Virus record (IMG/VR): IMGVR_UViG_3300032241_000235
Location: 1-23,382 of that record
Origin: a virus
DNA: 23,382 nucleotides
Reading direction: 5' to 3' (one strand)
Shown here: piece by piece, positions 7,760-15,937 of the stretch
Numbering within the stretch: the stretch's first letter is position 1
Layout of the letters: each line of letters opens with the position of its first letter
The notes under the pieces: generated by a model
Database searches by the model: none
The model's input: only the letters and a program-made list of their open reading frames with translations
What the model was told of the DNA's origin: nothing
Made by a program: the position numbers and the translations under genes

Positions 7760-8086
7760 TTAGGTTATCTGTAAAACGGAAAGAATTGCATCCATAGAAC
7801 TTGCAGTTCCAGATACGACTGTAAACGCATCGCCAGTATTTAACACTACTTTACCATCACCACCAAACAAAGCTAAAGAGCCTCCTACAGGGATCGTAGC
7901 ATTGTTAACAAGGTAGTAGTTCACCGCAGATGCAGTTATGTATACGCTTGCAGTAATAGGGCTACTTGTCGTGTTTGACAATGTTAAACCTATTGCAGTT
8001 GTCTGCGTTGCAGATGCGGCAGTTACAAGCACTACAGGCGTAGTACCTACCGATTTAGATGTATAACGAGTAAAGGTATTTGCCAT
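7760..8086 (-). CDS. Small virion/fibre-associated beta protein (108 aa)
   Basis: A 108-residue, Thr/Ser/Val-rich protein starting MANTFTRYTSKSVGTTPVVL. It has an IGLTLSNTTSSPITASVYI strand series, a central IPVGGSLALFGGDGKVVLNTGD motif, and a C-terminal ASSMDAILSVLQIT. This is a recognisable pattern of small phage proteins found next to tail-fibre genes (N.T....TA.V.......YLV....IPVGG...GGD.KVVL.tGD.......SS.DAI.S.LEIT). Its function is not established. The fold is probably a beta sandwich used as a minor virion or appendage part. A clear AAGGA site precedes the start. Confidence 0.7.
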   Translation of the reverse strand: MANTFTRYTSKSVGTTPVVLVTAASATQTTAIGLTLSNTTSSPITASVYITASAVNYYLVNNATIPVGGSLALFGGDGKVVLNTGDAFTVVSGTASSMDAILSVLQIT

Positions 8087-8098
8087 GTTTTATCCTTG

Positions 8099-8410
8099 TT
8101 AGCCGAGGGCTATGCTCATTGCGACTGCGGTTCCTGCTGGGTCTACCTGAAGTCCTGATTGTGCCGTTGCTACTGTTGTACCGCCTGTTCCACCGTTTGC
8201 TACAGACAAAGGTAGTGAAATAGCGGCAGTTGCTTTTGTTGCAATAACCTGTACAACTCCACTATTATCCTTATAGAAGAGTTTACCATCAGTTATGTTT
8301 ATTGCTAATTCTGAGCCGTTTGTGTCGTTCGTCAAGTTACCCGCAGATGGAGTATTCGTAGCAGTTGAACTGCTATATAGTTGAACTTTTGAGTATGCCG
8401 TTTGTGCCAT
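8099..8410 (-). CDS. Small fibre-type protein (103 aa)
   Basis: A 103-residue protein beginning MAQTAYSKVQLYSSSTATNT. The elements GSELAINITDGKLFYKDNSG and SLPLSVANGGTGGTTVATAQ match a domain usually found inside long phage fibre proteins: a (V/L)xELA(I/L)NxxDGKLYYKD repeat followed by a GGTG-rich linker. Here it stands as a separate small gene. It may be a detached module of a larger fibre or a fibre-associated small protein. The start has TAGAGG close upstream, overlapping the stop of the previous gene's region. Function inferred from the module only. Confidence 0.7.
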   Translation of the reverse strand: MAQTAYSKVQLYSSSTATNTPSAGNLTNDTNGSELAINITDGKLFYKDNSGVVQVIATKATAAISLPLSVANGGTGGTTVATAQSGLQVDPAGTAVAMSIALG

Positions 8411-8419
8411 AGTTAACCT

Positions 8420-8821
8420 CTAGAAAGAGCCTCCACCAATTGTCGCACCATTTAGCGTTCCACCTGTAATTGCTACTGCATTAGCATTTTGAAGAGCCAT
8501 TGTTCCAAACGATGCGCCTGTCGAAAATGCAAACTCACCAGGCGTAGACCAAGTTAATGCGTTGGGATTTGATGAGCTAACCACCGCAATAGATATCCAA
8601 ACATTTGACAAAGGATTTACAGGAGGGTTTGCCAACCAACCAGTAGGAGCAGTACCCGTATTGGTTGTGAAGTTCCATGAGCCTCCTGTTGGCGTAGCAG
8701 GTTGTGTTGAGCCTACCTGGTAAACATACCATTGAAAGTATGTTCCACCATAAGTAATCCCTTGACCGTAAAGCCCGTTAGACTCTTCGTTAGTTAACCC
8801 ATAAAAGCTATTGGTCATCAT
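8420..8821 (-). CDS. Miniature paralogue of the long fibre (133 aa)
   Basis: A 133-residue protein whose N-terminal about 100 residues match the first 85 of the adjacent 954-residue fibre: both have FQW(Y/F)V(Y/F)Q, then ATPTGGSWNF, PTGW, VW(I/V)SIA(V/L)VSS and TWSTPG. Its last residues (NGATIGGGSF) match the end of the long fibre (NGVSIGGGTF). All the stalk and repeat region between them is missing. This looks like an internally deleted duplicate. It may still be made, since the start (tandem ATGs at 8821/8818) has a GGAGG site and it overlaps the upstream stop. It could occupy the same virion socket as the long fibre; that is inference. Confidence 0.75.
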   Translation of the reverse strand: MMTNSFYGLTNEESNGLYGQGITYGGTYFQWYVYQVGSTQPATPTGGSWNFTTNTGTAPTGWLANPPVNPLSNVWISIAVVSSSNPNALTWSTPGEFAFSTGASFGTMALQNANAVAITGGTLNGATIGGGSF

Positions 8822-11685
8822 TAGAATGTTCCTCCACCAATAGAAACCCCATTTACGTTGCTTACCGTTGAGCCAAGGGCGTAAGCAGTAGATCCAAAAG
8901 TTATTGAGCTATTAGTTAACTGAGAATTAGCAATTGATCCTAAAGTACCACCCAAAGTGAGTGATCCACTAGAAGTTACAGTTCCTGTCAGCGTAATACC
9001 GTTAACTGAGCCTGTGCCAGATACTGAGGTTACTGTACCGCCTGTGCCTGTTGCGCTAAGAGTTCCCCCGCTAAATGAAACCCCAGAACCTATAGCTACA
9101 TTTGAAAATCCACCCGATCCATTTCCATAAAGGATTGCCGCTCCAGAAGTGGGAGGCGCATAATCAGTACCAGAGGTTGCGGCAGATATTGCCGTACCAT
9201 TACCCTTTAAAAGACCTGTAATCGTTGTTGTAAGCGTTATTGCAGGAGTTGTTGAGGCAGTTGCTACCGTACCCGCAAACCCGTTAGCTGAGACTACAGA
9301 GGCAGAAGTTACAGTTCCTTGAGGATTGCTTGCAGTAGTTACGTTTGTAACCCTACCGTAAGTGTCAACAGTAATTACTGGTATTAAAAGGCTTGATCCT
9401 GTAGTTCCTGCTGTAACTATTCCAGAAACCAAGTCGATTGCAGGTGTTGTACCTCCGCTCGATGTTGTTCTTCCTGTTGTTCCTGTTACAGATGTGACAT
9501 AAGTTCCAGATGGTTGTTTATTGTTAAACGTATTCCAATCTGTAGAACTTAGATAACCACTTGTAGATGTTGTTGCCTGGCTAATGCTTATTGCAGGAGT
9601 TGTTCCTCCGCTAGAAGATATAACCCCGCTTCCTGTAACGCTTGTAACGGTTCCAACACTAATACTTCCACCTAAACTTGTGGACGTACCATTAATCGTA
9701 ATAACACTATTGGCTAACTGAGCATTGGTTATTGTTCCTGATAATGCCGTAGTAGGTATCGTGGTGCTTGCAGTATGTGCGCCTGTACCATTTGCATATA
9801 CATAACCTGTAATTGTTCCCGCTACACCTGTACCACCATAAGCAGCACCAATAATGTTTCCTTGCCAAGTTACAGATCCAGATATGCTGCTTGCAGAATT
9901 AAAGTTTAAAGTAGCATTGCCCCATGAAACACTAGAAGGAACATAAGAATGTACATCCCATGTACCATTTGTTGTAGAGTTTGTAAGCAAAATAACATGA
10001 GCTGCACCACCTGCTTGCAATGCAAGTATTGAAGTTGTTCCATCGTGTGCATTAATTTGAACAGATGAGTATGTTATGTTGTTATTAAAATAAAAAGTAT
10101 CACCAACCGTTAAGGTTGTAGCATCTGGCAAATTAAATTGCTGAGAAGTTGTAGTTCCATTAACAATCTGATATTGAGCAGATGCAATTGTTAAATTAAT
10201 GGGTGTAGACGAAGATGTTGTAGTTGTTACATTTGGAATAAAGTTATTTGCATATACATTTTGATTTGTATCACGCAATAAAACAGAATTTGCACCAGAA
10301 GTGCCATAAGAACTTCCCCAAGCACTACCTGTTGACAAAGGTATTCCAGAACCTGGGTAAACCATTGGTGAAGTGTTTGTAATGGTTACCGCTGAACTAC
10401 CGTTGTAGCTTGTTCCGCTAAGACCTGTGCCAATCGTTAAGGCGTTCAGGTTTGATCCCAAAGAAACGCCAGAAATAGTACTGTTTGTTAAAGAACTATT
10501 GGGTATTGCAGTAACCTTCGATCCCGCAAGACTTGTGATCCAAGCAGGGTTTGAATAGCTACCAGTTGTATATACGCCATTGGTAACAGTACCTGCATTG
10601 CCTGTGACGTTAATACCCCAAGTGCCAGAAGCTCCTGTACCCGTGTAAGTAGGTGCTCCGACATCAGTATTTGTCAGTACAACTGCGCCTGTATAACCGT
10701 TAACTGAGGTTACTAAGTCAGAATTATCAATCTTTTCCCAAGATGTACCGTTAAAGATTGCCCAGTCGTTTGGTTGCCAATCTGTAATTCCGTTAAGGTT
10801 TGTTGTGCCGCCTACGCTAACAATGTAGTAATACCCATTAGTTCCAACAGAGGAAGTAAGGGTAGGCGTATTGGTATTTGCATTCCAAGTGCCTTGATAA
10901 GCCAAAACACCTGTAATTGTTGACCAAGTTGTATCGTAATCAGTATTACTGTTTTTAACTAATGCTTGACCAGTTGTACCACCTGCCTGAACACCTGCAC
11001 CTTTGGGTATGCCAAAGTTAAATACTGCCGCAGAAGAAGTACCTGAATTGGTAACAGTAGCCGATGTGCCTGGCGCAGTAGTCGTTGTTGTGCCAACTGC
11101 AATTGTTGCCGCATTACCAGGAATGCCTTGAGGTATTCCAAAGTTAAAGGTTGCCGCACTAGAAGAACCACTATTGGTCACCGTAGCAGGTGAGCCAGAT
11201 GACAGGGTTGTCGTAGTGCCTACCGCTACAGTAGCCGCACTACCAGTTGGTCCTGTGGGTCCTGTAGGACCTGTTGGTCCAGTTGCACCTTGAATACCCT
11301 GCGGTATGCCAAAGTTTAAAACTGCGTTATAAGTTGTTCCGCTATTGCTGACAGTAGCAGGACTTCCTGCCGACAATGTGCTTGTTGTGCCAACAGATAC
11401 TTGACCTGCCGCACCTTGTTGATACCATAGCCCTGGCGTTGACCAGGTGAAGGTTGTAGGCGATAACGAAGATACTAGGGCTATAGATACCCATACTTCG
11501 TTAGAAGGGCTTGCAGGGGGCGCATCTGACCATCCTGTTGGAGGTGTTCCTACATTGGTTTGAAAGTTCCAAGAGCCACCAGTAGGCGTTGCAGGTGCAG
11601 TAAGCGAAGACTGAAATACAAACCATTGGAACTGGACAATTTCCACTCCACTATATTGATTGCCATAAAGACTATTTGATGCCAT
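8821..11685 (-). CDS. Long tail fibre with collagen-like segment and tandem repeats (954 aa)
   Basis: The largest protein of the window. Residues 1-90 are an N-terminal module with ATPTGGSWNF and TWSTPG. Residues 94-231 contain three diverged repeats, each with (S/A)VGTT.TLS.G.PATV.NSG and FNFGIP(Q/K)G. A short collagen-like run (GATGPTGPTGPTGPTG) at about 133-148 sits between repeats 1 and 2. Further on are a GYYYIVSVGGTTNLNGI - DWQPNDWAIFNG element, a VNGYTGAVVL strand, and many Ser/Thr/Gly-rich passages including YLSSTDWNTFNNKQ, all common in phage fibre stalks. The C-terminus ends NGVSIGGGTF. No S74 or other autoprotease motif is visible. It is the probable trimeric long fibre for host binding. 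AAGGA supports the start. Confidence 0.82.
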   Translation of the reverse strand: MASNSLYGNQYSGVEIVQFQWFVFQSSLTAPATPTGGSWNFQTNVGTPPTGWSDAPPASPSNEVWVSIALVSSLSPTTFTWSTPGLWYQQGAAGQVSVGTTSTLSAGSPATVSNSGTTYNAVLNFGIPQGIQGATGPTGPTGPTGPTGSAATVAVGTTTTLSSGSPATVTNSGSSSAATFNFGIPQGIPGNAATIAVGTTTTTAPGTSATVTNSGTSSAAVFNFGIPKGAGVQAGGTTGQALVKNSNTDYDTTWSTITGVLAYQGTWNANTNTPTLTSSVGTNGYYYIVSVGGTTNLNGITDWQPNDWAIFNGTSWEKIDNSDLVTSVNGYTGAVVLTNTDVGAPTYTGTGASGTWGINVTGNAGTVTNGVYTTGSYSNPAWITSLAGSKVTAIPNSSLTNSTISGVSLGSNLNALTIGTGLSGTSYNGSSAVTITNTSPMVYPGSGIPLSTGSAWGSSYGTSGANSVLLRDTNQNVYANNFIPNVTTTTSSSTPINLTIASAQYQIVNGTTTSQQFNLPDATTLTVGDTFYFNNNITYSSVQINAHDGTTSILALQAGGAAHVILLTNSTTNGTWDVHSYVPSSVSWGNATLNFNSASSISGSVTWQGNIIGAAYGGTGVAGTITGYVYANGTGAHTASTTIPTTALSGTITNAQLANSVITINGTSTSLGGSISVGTVTSVTGSGVISSSGGTTPAISISQATTSTSGYLSSTDWNTFNNKQPSGTYVTSVTGTTGRTTSSGGTTPAIDLVSGIVTAGTTGSSLLIPVITVDTYGRVTNVTTASNPQGTVTSASVVSANGFAGTVATASTTPAITLTTTITGLLKGNGTAISAATSGTDYAPPTSGAAILYGNGSGGFSNVAIGSGVSFSGGTLSATGTGGTVTSVSGTGSVNGITLTGTVTSSGSLTLGGTLGSIANSQLTNSSITFGSTAYALGSTVSNVNGVSIGGGTF

Positions 11686-11693
11686 TTCAGTCC

Positions 11694-12683
11694 TTATTTG
11701 AAGCTATAGCGATAGTTCCTGGGTTGGAACTCGCTTGACAAGTGTCTATCTCCACCGCTCCAAAGGTCTTTCATAGCTTGATCTTCAATCAAACCGTAAG
11801 CCGAATCAAATCTAGCATTCCATTTCTCAGACTCTGCTACGTTCTTTTTCTTGTCGTAGTAAACAGATAAAACCTTATACATATACCCTTCAGGGAATGT
11901 AGCAAGAATAGCGTTGTTCTGCACTAAAGGAGTTAATGAATCTCCAGTAGGACCAAGCAAGAATGGGAATGACTTCACATAATATGCAAGGATTGTTGTT
12001 GCGTTGCCAGGGTTAGGCGTGAACATATAGTTCGGTCCAACTTCTGAGAACTGAGCTCGAATAACCCTTGGCACACCAAAAGGCTTAACGTAGAGTTGAT
12101 CAATCATTGACAAGCGAATAATTTCTCTATCGCCAACTCTATCGTAAATAATCCAAGGACCAAACCCTGCATTTAAAGTACCTGGAGGCACTTGTGTAGA
12201 AGGAGTTTGTTGAAAGAAGATAATAGGCCAATTCATGTCCGCAGGTATAGGAGCCATACCATTGGTATTTGTAACGATCTGAGAAGGGCTTACAGGGTCG
12301 TAAGGATTGCTTCTTAGTGCAGGAAGATAAATTGTTCTAAACGACAACTCAGCAAACTGAATACTGAATTGAATATCTAAAGTTGATTGTGTTGGCAACT
12401 TCAGAATAGGTGTTGGTAAAGTAAATGCACCCCAAATAAGATCAGGGTCAGAAACAACAATTGTGCTTGATGTAACAGATATAACCGCAGTAAACGGTCC
12501 TACGGGCGTGGGTGAGATAAAGTCTCCCACAAACACCAAAGAAGTAGTATCAGAAGCAGTTGTAATTGCTCCGCTAGTAGGGTTATATGCCGTTGCGTTA
12601 ACCGATACGCTTGAGGGAATCGCTCCAACCCATTGAGCCACTCTGGTAACAAGACTGTTGGCAGATTGGATAAAAAGCGACAT
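11694..12683 (-). CDS. Putative head-tail adaptor / neck protein (329 aa)
   Basis: A 329-residue protein in the position after capsid where short-tailed phages encode connector proteins. The first 250 residues are beta-rich, including a PPGTLNAGFGPWIIYD stretch. Residues about 262-310 form a helical pair (FPEGYMYKVLSVYYDKKKNV, then ESEKWNARFDSAYGLIEDQ) resembling the A/L-rich helix pair of adaptor proteins, in which a YY motif is followed by a W..RF helix. The C-terminus is basic and aromatic (RHLSSEFQPRNYRYSFK). The RBS AGGA lies nine bases before ATG. Role as an adaptor that docks under the portal ring is an inference from position plus that motif; no firm family match. Confidence 0.5.
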   Translation of the reverse strand: MSLFIQSANSLVTRVAQWVGAIPSSVSVNATAYNPTSGAITTASDTTSLVFVGDFISPTPVGPFTAVISVTSSTIVVSDPDLIWGAFTLPTPILKLPTQSTLDIQFSIQFAELSFRTIYLPALRSNPYDPVSPSQIVTNTNGMAPIPADMNWPIIFFQQTPSTQVPPGTLNAGFGPWIIYDRVGDREIIRLSMIDQLYVKPFGVPRVIRAQFSEVGPNYMFTPNPGNATTILAYYVKSFPFLLGPTGDSLTPLVQNNAILATFPEGYMYKVLSVYYDKKKNVAESEKWNARFDSAYGLIEDQAMKDLWSGGDRHLSSEFQPRNYRYSFK

Positions 12684-12692
12684 AAAACATTC

Positions 12693-13199
12693 CTATCGAG
12701 TCGGTATGATTGGATTGTACGGTAACGGTATTTTCCCGCTTGGATGACAAACAAAATCAGAATAATATTCGTTAACTATGGCGTAAAACAGAATCTTGTC
12801 TGCTTTTTCACGTTTAATTAACTCCCAGGGGCGGTTGTTAAACCACTTAGAACTTATCTCATGGGCAAAGCACTTTGGTAAATCCATTGCGTGAAATGTT
12901 CCTGCAAAAAAAGGATTGTCAGTTCCATGAATCTTATAGAACTCTCTTCTTTCCTTGCAATTTTGTCTGATGGCTTCTACGTTGTGTTGCGTATACTGCA
13001 CATAACGCTGACCATCTTCAGCACCTATTTTGTAGTCGATACGGTCTGTCTTGAATGTTTGACTCCAAGTGCCAGATTTAACTTCGTTGAACATCTGGTT
13101 ATTTCGGGATAACACACCCTCAATACCCGCTTCCAAATTACCTTTTGTATAGTAATCTTCGTTAATCTTGGCTTCTTCGTTGTCTAAATTCAATTCCAT
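12693..13199 (-). CDS. Hypothetical connector-region protein (168 aa)
   Basis: A 168-residue protein I do not recognise. It is charged and mostly helical through the middle (KGNLEAGIEGVLSRNNQMFN, then NVEAIRQNCKERREFYKIHG), followed by an aromatic C-terminal half with FFAGTFHAMDLPKCFAHEIS and KADKILFYAIVNEYYSDFV. It follows the capsid gene and its terminator, and precedes the putative adaptor. In other phages this slot often holds a head completion or decoration protein, but nothing in the sequence proves this. Its start at 13199 has GGAGAAGA just upstream, inside the region of the terminator's T-run. Confidence 0.6.
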   Translation of the reverse strand: MELNLDNEEAKINEDYYTKGNLEAGIEGVLSRNNQMFNEVKSGTWSQTFKTDRIDYKIGAEDGQRYVQYTQHNVEAIRQNCKERREFYKIHGTDNPFFAGTFHAMDLPKCFAHEISSKWFNNRPWELIKREKADKILFYAIVNEYYSDFVCHPSGKIPLPYNPIIPTR

Positions 13200-13208
13200 A
13201 TCTTCTCC

Positions 13209-13240
13209 AAAAAAGGAGAGAGCCTTTTGAGCCCTCTCCT
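13209..13240 (-). terminator. Intrinsic (Rho-independent) terminator after the major capsid gene
   Basis: Read on the minus strand, an arm AGGAGAGGGC (13240-13231), a seven-base loop and the complementary arm GCTCTCTCCT (13223-13214, one G-U pair) form a ten-pair stem, directly followed by six Ts (13214-13209). It lies between the capsid stop and the next start. A hairpin here would lower tail-gene transcripts relative to capsid, a common phage arrangement. The hairpin is seen directly; its efficiency is inference. Confidence 0.85.
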
Positions 13241-13252
13241 ATCTCTCAACAA

Positions 13253-14407
13253 TTAAGCCAAATAACGCTTAACTTGTGCGCTTGGGCGTGGTGTTGTTGT
13301 TGGTGTGCCAGTAGTGATAGCGGCAAGAACTGCTACACCTGCTGGGTTACGAACAATCAATGTACCTTCCATGATGTACTGATCCAAGGAAGCATCTGCA
13401 TTTGAGAATACTTCGTTGTTTGGACCAAGCTCACGGAGTGAACCCCATTGAACAACATCAGGATTCAAGAAGAGAATCGCATTGTTGTTAGAACCAGTCT
13501 GATCCATGATCCAGTTGTCATCGATTTGGTATGTATAGTTGAAGTCACCTTCGTATGTACCAATTGTGTCGCCCTTGTCAGCAGGATTGAACCTGTTGAT
13601 AGAACGTGACTGTGGAATGTTGTCAGAAATTGTGGTTCTGAGTGATGTTGGCACAACCATGTTGGTAATCTTAGCGTTGAAGCGTTGTTCAGCGGCTGTT
13701 ACCAATTGCTTGTACAGAACAGGAGAAAAAGGCTGGTTTGTCTCGTTACCACCAAATGAGAAGTAACCCAATCCTGCATTAGACAATACACCGTTGAAAG
13801 GTGTGTTTGTATCTGTACCAGTTGTTGTGTCATTGCTGTCAGAAGCGGCAAGGTTCAATACGGATGTGCCGTCTGTGTCATTGCCAGAACGAGTTCCTGC
13901 AAATGCAAAGAGTGAACCAAATCTACGACCGTTGTTGGGTGATGCGCCTTGAGTAGCTGACTGACCTGAGTACTTGATAGAAGCACCGTCAGCACGAACC
14001 ATTTGGAGCTCAACGTCAAACATGATCTCAGTTAACTGCTTAACTTCTTGATATGCTTGTGGATCGCCACCTGCTTGCTCAACCGCACGAGCTGTACCAG
14101 TTGCACCGATAACTGTTGTGAAGATTTGAGTGTAGTTACCAATGTTTGAACGAGTATTAGACTCAGACAAAGAAGAAGTTACTGCCGCACCTTCGAGTGC
14201 CGCATTAAGTGTAGGTTGACGGAAATAGTCATTAGGCCAAATGTGTAGCGTAGAGTTAATCTTGCGCTTTTTAGACATTGCCATGTTAGTTGTTGGAGTA
14301 CGGTCTTTAACATAGTTAGAGACTGTCAAGTCCATATCTTTAACAACGATATCGGTTTGGTATGGACCGTTACCATTACCCAGGTTTGCAGAAGTGATTT
14401 GTGCCAT
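13253..14407 (-). CDS. Major capsid protein (SU10/DUF5309-like)
   Basis: A 384-residue protein in the standard capsid slot, directly after scaffold and closed by a terminator. The opening has a DMDLTVSNYVKDRTPTTNMAM element, followed by a STLHIWPNDYFRQP turn and then ALEGAAV. This is the pattern of the SU10-type (DUF5309) major head protein family, with a TPxxxx, WxxD and EG order. The middle contains VELQMVRADGASIKYSG and a Gly/Ala-rich loop. Later come a KITNMVVPTSLRTTIS helix-strand and NAILFLNPDVVQWGSL, typical of the P-domain and A-domain of HK97-fold coats. The family includes short-tailed phages with elongated heads. Fold assignment is by pattern, not alignment; position makes the capsid role secure. 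Confidence 0.88.
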   Translation of the reverse strand: MAQITSANLGNGNGPYQTDIVVKDMDLTVSNYVKDRTPTTNMAMSKKRKINSTLHIWPNDYFRQPTLNAALEGAAVTSSLSESNTRSNIGNYTQIFTTVIGATGTARAVEQAGGDPQAYQEVKQLTEIMFDVELQMVRADGASIKYSGQSATQGASPNNGRRFGSLFAFAGTRSGNDTDGTSVLNLAASDSNDTTTGTDTNTPFNGVLSNAGLGYFSFGGNETNQPFSPVLYKQLVTAAEQRFNAKITNMVVPTSLRTTISDNIPQSRSINRFNPADKGDTIGTYEGDFNYTYQIDDNWIMDQTGSNNNAILFLNPDVVQWGSLRELGPNNEVFSNADASLDQYIMEGTLIVRNPAGVAVLAAITTGTPTTTPRPSAQVKRYLA

Positions 14408-14430
14408 GATTAAAAGTTCCTAAAAAAGAA

Positions 14431-15537
14431 TTACTTGCGCCTTTGTTTGTTAGTTGCAAGCATTGTTGCCAAAAGTTCTCTAGCCGCACTTTTATCGCCT
14501 CTATTAGCCGCTTGTTGAAGCTTTTCAGTCTCTGTGGAAGGTGAGGTTTTCGCTTTACTACCAGATTTGATACTGGCGGCAATCGATCCACCTACATTGC
14601 GAACTACAGGCTTCTCACGAAACTTCATTCCATCTCGTATTAAACCTAGCAAGTACTCGTCACTAGAGATCAAATCAATATTTGGTACTCCAGGCACAAG
14701 GGTTGCCTTCGCACTTTTCCAATCCTTAGATAGTTTGTCTCTCAGCTCTTCAAAGTTAGCTTTATTCGCCAACTCTCTATCTGTGAAACTTTGTCTTGCT
14801 TGCTCTAAGTTTTTCTTTACAAAATCAGATCTAGCATTAACAAATTGCTCTACCTTTGGACGATTAGCTTGAATGAACTGGGATTTTTCCTGAATTAACT
14901 GAGCATTTTGACGGATAGCCGCCTCTGCCTCAGACCTTTCTAACTCAGTTTGTGCCCTGTCACGGATTTGAGTCCATTGTTGGTTGTAGCCTTGGAGTTG
15001 AATCAACTCATCTGCCGCTTCCTTCAACTGGGGAACCAAGGTTAACTCGATTCCAATCTGTAATCCGTCTAGTTCAGTTCTTCGCTTCGACTCATACTCT
15101 TCAAAATCAGCTCTTTCAGCTTTAAGCTTTCTAGAGTTTTCATCTAAAGCACTCGTTTGACCAAGGAGAGTAGCCGCCTTCTTTGCAGTTAACTCTACAA
15201 AACCGCCTTCAGCGTTCTTGTTCGGTATTCTTAACCGCATATCAGGATTTTGCTCTGCAAACTCAAAGAAGTTTACTGGTTCGTTTGCTCCATCGGAGGA
15301 CTCTCCATCTTCTTCGCTTACAGTTTCCTCAATTTCACTCGTACCTTCTTCAGGTTCAACTTCCTCTTCGGGAGTAGCCTGTGGGGATTCAGCTTGCGCC
15401 TCTTCTTGTCCACCTGGAGGCTCTTTACTGCCAATTATCTGGGGATTGTTGCGCCTGTTGGCGGCAATCATGTCAGCAATCTGCGTTTCTGGGCTTCCAG
15501 TTTGTTGCGAAACGACCTCTGGGGTTGCGTTTTCCAT
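14431..15537 (-). CDS. Scaffolding protein (368 aa)
   Basis: It lies immediately before the major capsid gene. It has the composition of a phage scaffold: a Gln/Pro/Glu-rich acidic N-terminus (residues about 45-83, with EEEVEPEEGTSEIEE), a short ordered NFFEFAEQNPDMRL element at 89-102, then a long charged helical region (about 115-270) with heptad-like spacing. The C-terminus is basic (TNKQRRK), as is typical for capsid-binding ends. Scaffolds direct procapsid assembly and then leave or are degraded. No protease motif is visible in or near the gene. Its ATG has AGGATAAACT upstream. Confidence 0.83.
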   Translation of the reverse strand: MENATPEVVSQQTGSPETQIADMIAANRRNNPQIIGSKEPPGGQEEAQAESPQATPEEEVEPEEGTSEIEETVSEEDGESSDGANEPVNFFEFAEQNPDMRLRIPNKNAEGGFVELTAKKAATLLGQTSALDENSRKLKAERADFEEYESKRRTELDGLQIGIELTLVPQLKEAADELIQLQGYNQQWTQIRDRAQTELERSEAEAAIRQNAQLIQEKSQFIQANRPKVEQFVNARSDFVKKNLEQARQSFTDRELANKANFEELRDKLSKDWKSAKATLVPGVPNIDLISSDEYLLGLIRDGMKFREKPVVRNVGGSIAASIKSGSKAKTSPSTETEKLQQAANRGDKSAARELLATMLATNKQRRK

Positions 15538-15540
15538 AGT

Positions 15541-15930
15541 TTATCCTATTTTCTTAAGTTGTTGCAATTCTTCTCTTAGGCTCAGATTTTTGGTCTTTGC
15601 TTTTTCCATTTCTCTCTCTAGTTTTACATCTGACAGATGTTCCATAAACTCCGTTCTTTCTATAAACGTAACGAAGTCTCTAATTCCAATGAGGCTATGT
15701 GAGTAGTTAACTCTTTCCTCATCCGTCTTGCAATCCTCAATCCTATCCATGATGTAAAACCGATAAAGGTTAAACAACAGAGCCAAATCATTGTTGGCTA
15801 ATAATCGTTTAGCGGCTTGGGCATTTTCAACCACCAGAGTTCTTCGGTGAACAGGTGCTTTACCTTCTGTGTCTTCTACTCTAGTCCTACGGTTAAAGTA
15901 ACCCGCAATATCTCCAATCAAAGCTTTCAT
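15541..15930 (-). CDS. Small hypothetical protein between portal and scaffold (129 aa)
   Basis: A 129-residue, largely helical, charged protein beginning MKALIGDIAGYFNRRTRVED. It contains an aromatic helix (LALLFNLYRFYIMDRIED) and a C-terminal coiled-coil-like stretch (REMEKAKTKNLSLREELQQL). I recognise no family. It sits between the portal and scaffold genes with a good AGGAGATTT site before ATG. Candidate roles are a head assembly factor or a minor internal head protein. Nothing in the sequence distinguishes them. Confidence 0.65.
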   Translation of the reverse strand: MKALIGDIAGYFNRRTRVEDTEGKAPVHRRTLVVENAQAAKRLLANNDLALLFNLYRFYIMDRIEDCKTDEERVNYSHSLIGIRDFVTFIERTEFMEHLSDVKLEREMEKAKTKNLSLREELQQLKKIG

Positions 15931-15937
15931 AAATCTC

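Noticed and set aside
11228-11290. Short GTCCTGT-type tandem DNA repeat as a CRISPR-like or minisatellite element.
   Set aside because: It is the coding sequence for the collagen-like Gly-Pro-Thr run inside the long fibre.
14534-15706. Several plus-strand frames of 60-160 codons opposite the scaffold gene.
   Set aside because: They are antisense shadows of a well-supported coding sequence, mutually overlapping and without a plausible ribosome site or operon partner.
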